DNA of 62,605 bases from an uncultured Acetatifactor sp. (GTDB lineage: Bacteria; Bacillota; Clostridia; Lachnospirales; Lachnospiraceae), in contig CAJUGL010000013.1 in NCBI GenBank assembly GCA_910586515.1, positions 1 through 62,605 of the forward strand. The letters run 5' to 3'. The notes under the pieces were generated by a model that was not told the origin of the DNA, did no database searches, and saw nothing but the letters and a program-made list of their open reading frames with translations. A program made the translations under genes and the position numbers. How positions within the stretch are numbered: position 1 is the first letter of the stretch; each line of letters opens with the position of its first letter. This document shows, in pieces, positions 55,599-62,605 of this stretch.

Positions 55599-56784
55599 TT
55601 TTGAAGCAAGACACATCATTGAAGCCCTGCGTTCCGGGATTCCTTCCCGGGCAGTGGGACAATATTTTTCCGAGGCGCGTCCGAAGATCATGAAGGAAAT
55701 TTCCGGCCGTCTGGATATGGTATGCGAACAGGGAAAATCCAGCGGAATGGTCATCAGCGGAAAATACGGGGAGGGCAAAACCCATCTGCTGAACACAGTC
55801 TTTAATCTGGCCCATTCCAACAATATGGTGGTCTCCTATCTTTCGCTCAGCAAGGAGACGCCCATGGACAAGCTGTATCTGGTTTACCAGAAGCTGATCA
55901 GCAATACCTATCTCCCCAAACGCAGACAGCCCGGCTTTATCCATGAACTGGAAAAAATATCAGCAGGCAGTCCTATTGCCAATGAAATGCTGCTTTACGC
56001 GCTGAAACGGCTGAACACGGACAAGCTCTATTATCTCTTCCGATCCTACCTGAACACTGAGGACGCAGACGAAAAATTCCTTCTGCAGGCAGACCTGGAA
56101 GGCGATTTTATGGCCAATGCGCCGCTGAAGAAGATTTACCGCCGCATTTTCAACGAACCTGTAAAATACAATGTAAATTTCACCAAAACAAAGCATTGTC
56201 AGGATTACTTCTCCTTCATGAGTCATCTGTTTGGACAGATGGGGTATCATGGCTGGGTTATTCTGATGGACGAGACGGAACTCATGGGGCGGCTTGGAAA
56301 AAAGGCCCGGCTGAACGCCTACCGGAATATGGCGGACTTTCTGCTGCCCGAACGATGTCCGGAGGCCACATTCAGCGTTTTTGCCCTAAGCGCTTCCTAC
56401 GCGGAGGATGTGATCGAGGGCAAGCACGAATACGAGAACCTGGCGGAGATTTATCCCATGGAGCAGGAACCGGCCAAAACCGTGCTGGATCTGCTGACCA
56501 GGGCCCCTCAGTTGCTGCCGCTTACCCGGGAAGAATTTAACGAAGTACTGGAAAAAATTCAGGACTTCCACGGCAGGGCATACGGTTGGACGCCGAATCT
56601 CTCCGCTTCCGCCCTGACGGAAGCCACACAGTCCGGAGGATATCTGCTTCGGACAAAGATCCGCTCGGCCATTGAATTCCTGGATCAGCTCTACCAATAT
56701 GGCAAGGCGGGACATACCACCATCGATGAACTCGGACGGGAGACTTTTTCGGATGATCTGCCTGTCATTGAGGATATTGAGTAA
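55591..56784 (+). CDS. BREX-type (DUF2791, BrxD-like) ATPase 2
   Basis: A 397-residue P-loop protein with the N-terminal RHIIEALRSGIPSRAVGQYF pattern of DUF2791/BrxD, Walker A GKYGEGKT (57-64) and Walker B WVILMDETE (222-230). The C-terminal LLRTKIRSAIEFLDQLYQYG helix fits too. In known systems such ATPases assemble on DNA in phage defence. The gene starts within the end of ATPase 1. Downstream is a truncated antitoxin and a strong terminator. Confidence 0.82.
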   Translation: MYDFEARHIIEALRSGIPSRAVGQYFSEARPKIMKEISGRLDMVCEQGKSSGMVISGKYGEGKTHLLNTVFNLAHSNNMVVSYLSLSKETPMDKLYLVYQKLISNTYLPKRRQPGFIHELEKISAGSPIANEMLLYALKRLNTDKLYYLFRSYLNTEDADEKFLLQADLEGDFMANAPLKKIYRRIFNEPVKYNVNFTKTKHCQDYFSFMSHLFGQMGYHGWVILMDETELMGRLGKKARLNAYRNMADFLLPERCPEATFSVFALSASYAEDVIEGKHEYENLAEIYPMEQEPAKTVLDLLTRAPQLLPLTREEFNEVLEKIQDFHGRAYGWTPNLSASALTEATQSGGYLLRTKIRSAIEFLDQLYQYGKAGHTTIDELGRETFSDDLPVIEDIE

Positions 56785-56805
56785 GCAAAACGGGCCTGCC
56801 GCAGT

Positions 56806-56837
56806 CTCCTCTGCCCTGTCAGGCAGTCCCGTGGAAA
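56806..56837. repeat. Copy A of a 25-bp direct repeat shared with moxR
   Basis: Bases 56806-56830 are identical to 59910-59934 inside moxR, and after one mismatch six more bases match (56832-56837). The antitoxin-like tail begins exactly where the perfect match ends. Confidence 0.85.
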
Positions 56838-56974
56838 AGTGCATTCCGTTTGAGAGCGTCCAGACTGCCGATCCATTCTTCTCCGAGGCTAACACGGCCT
56901 ATGTGAAGAAATCCGTCCAGGAGTTGAAAGCCGGGAAAGGTACTGTTCACGAAACACTTGAGGTGGATGAATGA
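56831..56974 (+). pseudogene. Truncated RelB/DinJ-type antitoxin (C-terminal part only)
   Basis: The 47-residue frame contains CIPFESVQTADPFFSEANTA, then YVKKSVQELKAGKGTVHE. This matches the C-terminal, toxin-binding tail of RelB/DinJ antitoxins (pattern PFE...DPFySeeN...lkksi..l.aGk..vHel). The ribbon-helix-helix N-terminus is missing, and no toxin gene follows. The truncation point coincides with the 25-bp repeat, suggesting a recombination scar. Confidence 0.65.
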
Positions 56975-56983
56975 TCTAAAACC

Positions 56984-57018
56984 AATCCCCGCCAATAGCC
57001 AAGGCGGGGATTTATTCT
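56984..57018 (+). terminator. Rho-independent terminator after the ATPase operon
   Basis: AATCCCCGCC (56984-56993) and GGCGGGGATT (57003-57012), 10-bp perfect stem, 9-nt loop, followed by TATTCTC. Also ends the minus-strand cluster that stops at 57056. Confidence 0.85.
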
Positions 57019-57055
57019 CATGAGACCATCAGAAAAGAAAAGTCCGGCTGCACAT

Positions 57056-58315
57056 TTACTTACAGGATTCCTTCATCCGCCGCACATCCGCCCCGGTCAT
57101 CTCACGGGCGGAATAGCGGGCCTGTTCATAGACCTGGGCCATTCCCCGGGTTTCCAGTTTCCTCTCCCACTCTGCCGCGGTATAAAGATCCAGACGGTTC
57201 CTGTCCTCTTCGGCCATCCGGGGCGCGGAGGACAGAAGCTTCTTTTTATATAGCCTGCGTATCCGTTCCTGGGGGGAAAGCGCCGCCAGGAAATTCGTCC
57301 TTTTCTTCTGGGTAATCCGCTCCAGTTCACATTTTTCCCGCAAATCCACCGCATCTGCAGACACTACATTCCGGGTCTTATGGAGGCGAAGATTTCTGTA
57401 CTGCTGAATCAACTTAAACAGCTTTACCAGTAAAATCAGCACGCCTATGCAGATAACGGCTACCAGAGCCACTATGGCCACTGCCTCCAAAACCTTCCAG
57501 AGCCAGAATGGCGCTCCAGGCTCAGGCAGAGCCATATCTCCCATATTGGACTGAGGCTGCTCTTCTGCCATGGGAATCTCCGCCTCCTCTTCCGTGACGG
57601 AATGCCCGGAAAACAGAAAGCGGAGAAAACCAAGCAGCAGATTCTTCAGGGGCTGCAGAAGCCCTGACAGCCAGGCAAACTGCGCGCTGAAAAAGAGAAT
57701 TCCCGCGCCCAGAATCGTATAAGCCAGTACCAGTCCCATGCCGGAGTGAAACATTTCTGCAGCAGGCAGATAACCTGCGCTGCTTTCGTTTACGGAAAGG
57801 AAGTGCAGATAATGCTCTATGTAATATACGATAAAATACAGGGCGATGCCTGCAATCAGGGAAAGAATATAGCAGTTATCCCAGTTCCCGATCTCCAGGT
57901 AATGGACGAGAAACACGGAAAACGCTCCCATGCCCACGCCTGCCGCCAGATGTATCCTGTTCGAAAACACTGTGTCATGCTTCAGCCGAAGCACATGGGA
58001 ATATAGCAGATAGCCCAGTGCGCAGAAGATGCAGACCACCTTTCCCGCGGGAAAGCCTGCCGGAATCAACAGGGAAAGAGACGCTGTCCCTAAATGCAGC
58101 AGTACAAAGGGAAAGAGACGCGTCACCCGAATCCGAATGAGAAAAAAGCAGAAGGGAAACAGGCTGCACAATGCCCAGGCCAGGAGCATGGAATTCCCCT
58201 CTCCCGTCAGATTCTGAGAAGCGCCTGCCACAAGCAGGGCCAGGGGATACAGCAGCCAGTGGTTCATCTGCTGAGTCAGGATTTCATTTACAAATCGGAT
58301 TTTACCTATGTTCAT
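57056..58315 (-). CDS. Membrane protein with DUF4129-like C-terminus
   Basis: A 419-residue protein with about eight membrane helices in two blocks (residues 15-225 and 275-305) and a cytosolic C-terminus (RIRRLYKKKL...DLYTAAEWERKLETRG...VYEQARYSAREMTG) that follows the DUF4129 pattern. It is the third gene of a MoxR-DUF58-DUF4129 cluster; in such clusters a transglutaminase domain is common but I see none here. Role in envelope or protease/chaperone function is inferred only from context. AGGAG precedes the ATG. Confidence 0.82.
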   Translation of the reverse strand: MNIGKIRFVNEILTQQMNHWLLYPLALLVAGASQNLTGEGNSMLLAWALCSLFPFCFFLIRIRVTRLFPFVLLHLGTASLSLLIPAGFPAGKVVCIFCALGYLLYSHVLRLKHDTVFSNRIHLAAGVGMGAFSVFLVHYLEIGNWDNCYILSLIAGIALYFIVYYIEHYLHFLSVNESSAGYLPAAEMFHSGMGLVLAYTILGAGILFFSAQFAWLSGLLQPLKNLLLGFLRFLFSGHSVTEEEAEIPMAEEQPQSNMGDMALPEPGAPFWLWKVLEAVAIVALVAVICIGVLILLVKLFKLIQQYRNLRLHKTRNVVSADAVDLREKCELERITQKKRTNFLAALSPQERIRRLYKKKLLSSAPRMAEEDRNRLDLYTAAEWERKLETRGMAQVYEQARYSAREMTGADVRRMKESCK

Positions 58316-58380
58316 TTCGACTCCTCTATCGTTACTGTCCGGTTCTCTCTTCGGCCCCGGAACCGGTCACTTTTGTCCCT

Positions 58381-59505
58381 TTATTCTTCAAAACGAACTA
58401 CGTCGATATACTGCTCCAGGGCCGGCGGAAGCTCCGGGTCCCTGCCGGAAGAGGAAGGATAAAACCACAAAAAGGGATTTCCCGCATCCCGATACCGGGT
58501 CAGCAGTTCCACAAAGTCGTCATATCGATTGGGCGCCACAAAATAGGTAAAGGATCCCTGGGCCTTCTGAAACAGCATTTCCTCAAAGATCTCCGGGAAA
58601 TTTGCCGCGGGCAGCTCCACATCAATTCTGGCAAGCCCCCTGTATACGGCATCCATCTGTCCCTGCCCTGCCTTGGGCGGAATGTTCAGAGGGCTGTGGG
58701 TGACGATGTCCATCCCATTGCCGTAACAGGACACCTGAATGCCCTGCTGCAGGAAAATCTGACACAGGGAAGCTACGATCCGCAGGGTCATCTCTACGGC
58801 AGCATCCTTTTTCAGGATATTGTCGTCCTGTATGTTGAAGAAGATCCGCACGCTTTTCAGGGAGGTGTAATTCCTCTGATTTACCTTCAGATCTCCTGTT
58901 TTGGCTGTGGCTTTCCAGTTGATGCTGCGCATGTCGTCATAGGGCTGGTATTCCCGGATGCCCCGGTATTCAAAAGGGTCTTCCAGGAGGTGGCGTCTTG
59001 ACAGCATTTCTCCGTTCATTCTGACCAGGGACTGCCGCAGTCTCGCCGCGTCATAGGGCCTGGGATACACATACACTTCCGTTTTTGCCGGCCTGTCCGT
59101 CACAAGCTGGCCCAGAAAAAACAGATCCGAAGCCACCAGGCTGATCTCGTCAATGGTATAATATCCCCGTCGTCCGCCCTGAAATTTCAAAGTACGGGTT
59201 ACCCGCTCTCCTCCGCCGATGCGGAATACATCGTTGCGGTAGTACTGGTCCGTGGTGCGGGAGCCCTTCTCGTTTCCGAAGATCAGATGCCTGTCTGTCT
59301 TGAACTTTACCTTCAGCATGGACAGGGGCAGCCTCTTCCTGTTTTCAATGATTTCTTTCAGCTCACCTTGTTCCCCCTCAAAGACAGGATCCTTTCCGAA
59401 ACTCACAGAGACATACAGAGACTTTTCCCAGAGCTTCTCGTACAGGAGCTTCTGTAACCAGAGAAGAAGAAAACCGATGAGACCGATGCCTAATAACCGG
59501 ATCAT
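58381..59505 (-). CDS. DUF58 family protein
   Basis: A 374-residue protein with an N-terminal membrane helix (residues 4-20), a beta-rich region, and the DUF58 signature FEYRGIREYQPYDDMRSINWKATAKTGDLKVNQR near residue 180, followed by a vWA-like fold. The start overlaps the moxR stop by 4 nt (ATGA). DUF58 proteins are usually partners of MoxR ATPases. Confidence 0.92.
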   Translation of the reverse strand: MIRLLGIGLIGFLLLWLQKLLYEKLWEKSLYVSVSFGKDPVFEGEQGELKEIIENRKRLPLSMLKVKFKTDRHLIFGNEKGSRTTDQYYRNDVFRIGGGERVTRTLKFQGGRRGYYTIDEISLVASDLFFLGQLVTDRPAKTEVYVYPRPYDAARLRQSLVRMNGEMLSRRHLLEDPFEYRGIREYQPYDDMRSINWKATAKTGDLKVNQRNYTSLKSVRIFFNIQDDNILKKDAAVEMTLRIVASLCQIFLQQGIQVSCYGNGMDIVTHSPLNIPPKAGQGQMDAVYRGLARIDVELPAANFPEIFEEMLFQKAQGSFTYFVAPNRYDDFVELLTRYRDAGNPFLWFYPSSSGRDPELPPALEQYIDVVRFEE

Positions 59506-60452
59506 CTGCCAAACTCCTCTGTGGGCACCGGGATCGATGCCAGAATGTTTTCCATACGCTTCACCGTGCCCTCAGTGCCCCCGCAGCCATAGCCCAGCAC
59601 GATCCGGTGGGCCAGTACAGGTATGGCCAGGGACCTGATGTCATCCGGCGTCACATAATCCCTTCCCTCCAGATAAGCGTATGCTTTGGCGCAGCGAAGC
59701 AGGGCCAGGTTTCCTCTGGGACTGACGCCCAGGATGATCTCCTCTCCCTTTCTGGTTGCTTCCACAATGTCCACCATATATTCCCGTACGCAAGGATGGA
59801 CAAAAACCCCAGCCGCTTCCGTTCTGGCCTTTTCCAGATCCGCAAGGGTCTGGACGCTTTCCAGTTCCGCCAGGGGTTCTCTGTCCATATATTTGTCCAG
59901 AATGGCAAGCTCCTCTGCCCTGTCAGGCAGTCCCATGGAAAGCCGCATCATAAAGCGGTCCATCTGGGCTTCCGGCAGGGGGAAGGTACCGGTAGTCTCC
60001 ACCGGATTCTGGGTGGCAATGACGAAAAAGGGCTTTCCGGGCACATAGCTTTCGCCGTCTATGGTAACCTGCCGCTCCTCCATACATTCCAGAAGCCCTG
60101 CCTGGGTCCTGGGAGTGGCGCGGTTGATCTCGTCCGCCAGAAGAATATTGGTAAAAACCGGGCCTTTGCGCAGCACGAATTCATTTTTCTGCCTGTCATA
60201 TATATTCAGTCCCGTGATGTCGCTGGGCAGCAGATCCGGGGTAAACTGAATCCTGGCAAATTCAGCGCTGACGCTTTTGGCCAGTGTCTTCGCCAGCTTG
60301 GTTTTGCCTGTACCCGGTACGTCCTCCAGTAAGACATGTCCGTCCGCAAGCAGAGCCGTCACAAGGAGCCGGATGGTCTGTTCCTTTCCTACGATTACTT
60401 TTGCGATGTTGGAGGAGAGGCTGTCTCCAAACGCTTTTCCGTTGTTTTCCAT
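59502..60452 (-). CDS. MoxR-family AAA+ ATPase
   Basis: A 316-residue AAA+ chaperone-type ATPase. Walker A EDVPGTGKT (43-51), Walker B ILLADEINRA, sensor-1 VIATQNPVETTGTFPLPEAQMDRF and the C-terminal VSPRGNLALLRCAKAYAYLEGRDYVTPDDI are diagnostic for MoxR. First gene of the MoxR-DUF58-DUF4129 operon. A stretch of its coding sequence (59910-59941) recurs at 56806. Confidence 0.95.
   Translation of the reverse strand: MENNGKAFGDSLSSNIAKVIVGKEQTIRLLVTALLADGHVLLEDVPGTGKTKLAKTLAKSVSAEFARIQFTPDLLPSDITGLNIYDRQKNEFVLRKGPVFTNILLADEINRATPRTQAGLLECMEERQVTIDGESYVPGKPFFVIATQNPVETTGTFPLPEAQMDRFMMRLSMGLPDRAEELAILDKYMDREPLAELESVQTLADLEKARTEAAGVFVHPCVREYMVDIVEATRKGEEIILGVSPRGNLALLRCAKAYAYLEGRDYVTPDDIRSLAIPVLAHRIVLGYGCGGTEGTVKRMENILASIPVPTEEFGR
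59910..59941. repeat. Copy B of the 25-bp direct repeat (within moxR)
   Basis: Identical for 25 bases to 56806-56830 plus six after a mismatch, in the same orientation. Here it encodes MoxR residues around MGLPDRAEEL, so this is the source copy. Confidence 0.85.
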
Positions 60453-60488
60453 TTTCTGTGTGTTCCTTTCTTTTATTTTCAGATTACG

Positions 60489-60707
60489 TCACTGCGCATC
60501 GGCTTCCTCATCTGTAAATTCCATGATATCTCCTATGTTGCACTCCAATGTTCTGCAGATCTTCTGCAGGCTTTCCAACGAAACAGTTTCGCCCTTTCCC
60601 ATTTTTGCCAAAACATTAAAGCTGATTCCCGCCATATCTTTCAATTCTGTCCGATTCATTTTTTTGTCTATCAATAGCTTCCATAATCTATCATAACATA
60701 CAGACAT
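60489..60707 (-). CDS. Small XRE-family regulator
   Basis: A 72-residue Cro/CI-type protein (YozG-like): CYDRLWKLLIDKKMNRTELKDMAGISFNVLAKMGKGETVSLESLQKICRTLECNIGDIMEF is a complete HTH with the usual C-terminal LECNIGDIME. GGGAG precedes the ATG. A consensus promoter with two palindromes and an SOS-like site lies upstream, so it is probably autoregulated. Confidence 0.92.
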   Translation of the reverse strand: MSVCYDRLWKLLIDKKMNRTELKDMAGISFNVLAKMGKGETVSLESLQKICRTLECNIGDIMEFTDEEADAQ

Positions 60708-60749
60708 TTTGTTTCTCCCAACAGCTCTCTATTTATTTAGTCTGACAGC

Positions 60750-60820
60750 AGTATAACGCACATTTGACAGTATGTCAAGATAATCTCACTAAAATGTGAG
60801 AAAATACCGAACATATATTC
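60750..60820 (-). promoter_or_regulatory. XRE promoter with two palindromes and an SOS-like site
   Basis: Minus strand: TTGACA (60778-60773), 17 nt, TATACT (60755-60750). TTGAC-AGTAT-GTCAA (60764-60778) covers the -35 box; TCTCAC-TAAAAT-GTGAGA (60784-60801) is next upstream; GAACATATATTC (60809-60820) resembles a LexA box with one change from the perfect palindrome. Confidence 0.6.
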
Positions 60821-60827
60821 TGTCAAA

Positions 60828-60869
60828 AAGCCCTTTGCCATGAGTTGTTTTACTCACGGCAAAGGGCTT
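60828..60869. terminator. Strong terminator of the ABC transporter gene
   Basis: A 17-bp stem with one mismatch (60828-60845 with 60852-60869, core AAGCCCTTTGCC/GGCAAAGGGCTT) and a 6-nt loop. On the minus strand it ends in TTTTTGA, which suits termination of the ABC gene 51 nt upstream. Confidence 0.85.
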
Positions 60870-60920
60870 ATAGCTGCTTCTCGGATTCTTCCGGTCTGCC
60901 TGGACAGACCTTCGTGATTT

Positions 60921-62555
60921 TTATGCTTGATTCACTTTTACAGATGATATAATATTATCGCTGCAGGAGATTAATGCTTCATCATGGGATATAACAAGGA
61001 TCACAGCTTCCTTGCTCAGCAGTTTTAACACTTTCACGATTTCTGCGCTGCTTTTTGCGTCCATTTCGGCTGTCGGTTCGTCAAAAATATACATGGGAAC
61101 ATCTTTATTTAATGTTCTGATAAAGGATATTTTCCGCTGTTCACCGCCTGATAACCCGCTGTTTTTAGCTTCTAAAACGGTTTCTGCCGGATGAGCCTGC
61201 CTTATTCTGCTGATATCTATTCCATCGGTTATAGCCATTCGGGCACCCCGTTCGCTTCCATAATAAATGTTCTCTTCCAGGGTTTTCTGAAATAAATAAG
61301 CATTCTGAAAGGATACTCGGGTTAATTGTCTGCGCAAATCCGGTTTATCAGTGTAATCCTGCCCATTTATCAATATCTGTCCCGAATACTCTTTGACGAA
61401 TCCCAACAGAGCATTAAGTATAGTCGTTTTTCCGGAACCGCTTTCTCCGGCAAGAACCGATAATTTTCCTTTTTCCAGGCAGAAGGAAACGTGACTGATT
61501 ACGTCCCGGCCGGAAATATGCACGGAAAGGTCTTTCACTTCAACCAGATTGACGTCGGTTTTTGGGACGGCCGCGTTATCTTCAGCAAAAAGAGAAAATT
61601 TTTCTTCCGGAATTACTGAGAATAATCTAACCATTGCCGCATCTGCATTATATATATCAGTCTTATATCGGCTGACGCTTACCATGGAGGAAAATGAACT
61701 TTGGAGATACGAATAAATTACCACAATCTGCCCTATGGGAATGCGGCCTGCTGAAACCGCAAATGCAGAGATCACAAACGCCAGAACAAACCCCACTCCA
61801 TTGCATATTTCCACGCAGCTCCAATACTTAGCCATTTGTCTCAGCAGCTCATTTCTGCAGTTTATCAGCTCCCGGCTTTTATCTTGCAATTCATTCAGTT
61901 CAATCTGCTCCGTTTGATAAGATTTAATCAAAACCAGATTGCTGATGACATCGGACAGCTTTTGTGAAAGAGAACCTATCATTCCCCGCTCTTTCGTCCC
62001 GTTTTCCTTATTTTTTTCGCCGATATTTTTAGACATAAAAAATAAAATGATAGATATTCCTATTGTAAGAAAGACCAATATCGGGCTAATGCAGCATAAT
62101 AATATCAGGGAAAAGAAAAACGTCAGGATTCTTCCCACAAATCCATTCAGGGGGCCGGCCACAACTCTTGTAATCTGTTCTATATCACCGGTTGCTCTCG
62201 TAATAATGTCACCGGTCATCTCTTTGTCCGTAACATAATACTGCCGACAGAGCAGAGCTGAAAATAAATCCTTTCGGACATCTTCTATTATTCTATAATT
62301 AAAACTCATTACCAGATTGCTGTATATAAGTTTAATAATGCCTGATAAAACATACACTGCTCCAAAAAGAAAAACGTACAGTATGACTTTTTTCATCTGG
62401 CCTTCAGACAATACATCAACCAGTTTTCCGACTAACTGCGGAGGAACAAGCTCCATAACAGAGGTTACAACAGCCATGATAACCAAAATAAACAGTAAAC
62501 CTTTCCTATGTTTTACATAGTTCATCAATCGATTGATTCCCTTTAATTGTTTCAT
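60921..62555 (-). CDS. ABC transporter, fused permease and ATPase
   Basis: A 544-residue half-transporter of the exporter type. Six membrane helices fill residues 18-285 (ABC_membrane domain), then the ATPase with Walker A GESGSGKT (370-377), signature LSGGEQRKISF, Walker B MYIFDEPTAEMD and H-loop VISHDEAL. The substrate cannot be told from sequence; a lipid, peptide or drug export role is possible. It must form a dimer, and no second half-transporter is in the window. ATG 62555 follows AAAGGCGG by 9 nt. Confidence 0.93.
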   Translation of the reverse strand: MKQLKGINRLMNYVKHRKGLLFILVIMAVVTSVMELVPPQLVGKLVDVLSEGQMKKVILYVFLFGAVYVLSGIIKLIYSNLVMSFNYRIIEDVRKDLFSALLCRQYYVTDKEMTGDIITRATGDIEQITRVVAGPLNGFVGRILTFFFSLILLCCISPILVFLTIGISIILFFMSKNIGEKNKENGTKERGMIGSLSQKLSDVISNLVLIKSYQTEQIELNELQDKSRELINCRNELLRQMAKYWSCVEICNGVGFVLAFVISAFAVSAGRIPIGQIVVIYSYLQSSFSSMVSVSRYKTDIYNADAAMVRLFSVIPEEKFSLFAEDNAAVPKTDVNLVEVKDLSVHISGRDVISHVSFCLEKGKLSVLAGESGSGKTTILNALLGFVKEYSGQILINGQDYTDKPDLRRQLTRVSFQNAYLFQKTLEENIYYGSERGARMAITDGIDISRIRQAHPAETVLEAKNSGLSGGEQRKISFIRTLNKDVPMYIFDEPTAEMDAKSSAEIVKVLKLLSKEAVILVISHDEALISCSDNIISSVKVNQA

Positions 62556-62566
62556 TTTTATAAACC

Positions 62567-62583
62567 GCCTTTCTGCGAAAGGC
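62567..62583 (-). promoter_or_regulatory. Hairpin covering the ABC gene ribosome site
   Basis: On the minus strand GCCTTTC-GCA-GAAAGGC is a perfect 7-bp stem that includes the Shine-Dalgarno AAAGG. It would hide the ribosome site unless opened, possibly a translational control element. The rest of the leader is outside the window. Confidence 0.45.
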
Positions 62584-62605
62584 ACCGATGGGGTTATGAA
62601 ACCCA

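Noticed and set aside
54354..55823. A 489-residue minus-strand frame opposite the two ATPases
   Set aside because: The plus strand carries intact Walker motifs in both genes; the minus frame is a shadow.
51827..56784. A complete BREX system
   Set aside because: No PglX methylase, PglZ phosphatase, BrxL protease or PglW/BrxC giant protein is present; only ATPase and helicase parts resemble BREX.
56672..56974. A 100-residue full-length gene ending in the antitoxin tail
   Set aside because: Its first half is the ATPase 2 gene read in another frame; only the last 47 residues look like a real protein.

Overview
The window looks like chromosome from a low-to-mid GC anaerobic Firmicute, most likely a Lachnospiraceae-type member of the Clostridia. 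The evidence is the run radC-mreBCD-mrdA-minCDE-rodA-mgsA, a SepF/YggS cell-division segment, an L27 precursor with its dedicated protease gene prp, a TIGR03960/TIGR03936 radical-SAM pair next to rng, a rubrerythrin, a Firmicutes-type lexA, and abundant strong AGGAGG-type ribosome sites with TTG and GTG starts. No tRNA, rRNA or CRISPR array was recognised.

Layout. (1) 1-2.98 kb is accessory DNA: a run of small plus-strand genes beginning with a terminase-small-subunit-like protein, then a Uma2-type nuclease and a small HTH protein with palindromic operators, followed by a decayed SHOCT tail. (2) 2.99-4.15 kb encodes an unusual XRE regulator whose C-terminus is a stack of 28-residue repeats. 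(3) 4.6-12.9 kb is DNA maintenance: mutS, mutL, miaA, a methionine-gamma-lyase-family gene and radC. (4) 13.0-24.9 kb is cell shape and division: mreB (with altered ATPase motifs), mreC, mreD, a very long PBP2, minCDE, rodA, mgsA, a DD-carboxypeptidase, a small P-loop protein and a HlyD-like membrane protein. (5) 25.0-34.4 kb is housekeeping: yggS, sepF, aroB, lspA, rluD, a cytidylate-kinase-like gene, then the L21-leader/rplU-prp-rpmA-obgE-yhbY-nadD-yqeK-rsfS block. (6) 34.6-42.1 kb holds a small membrane protein, lexA, a tyrosine recombinase, a TtcA-like protein, rubrerythrin, an AI-2E family exporter, dtd and a flotillin. (7) 42.1-42.8 kb has no protein gene of normal size but carries a perfect SOS box, a consensus promoter, attenuator-like hairpins and a long inverted repeat; it is a candidate structured RNA locus. 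(8) 42.8-50.4 kb (minus) is NUDIX, rng and the TIGR03936/TIGR03960 pair, split by an inserted amidohydrolase plus AAA_14/DUF4143 ATPase unit. (9) 50.6-57.0 kb is a probable defence island: two Uma2 genes, a COG1061-like helicase, and divergently an unrecognised 255-residue protein with two BREX/DUF2791-like ATPases, ending in a truncated antitoxin. (10) 57.0-62.6 kb (minus) is a MoxR-DUF58-DUF4129 cluster, a small XRE regulator and an ABC exporter.

The strongest candidate for an undescribed system is region 9. It recalls BREX type 2 (BrxD with a helicase) and Shango-like ATPase/helicase systems, but no methylase, PglZ or TerB gene is visible. Other notable elements are the repeat-bearing XRE regulator, two copies of a structured roughly 100-bp intergenic repeat (30955 and 34495), and the SOS-box RNA locus. 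Function calls rest on reading motifs by eye; no database search was run.
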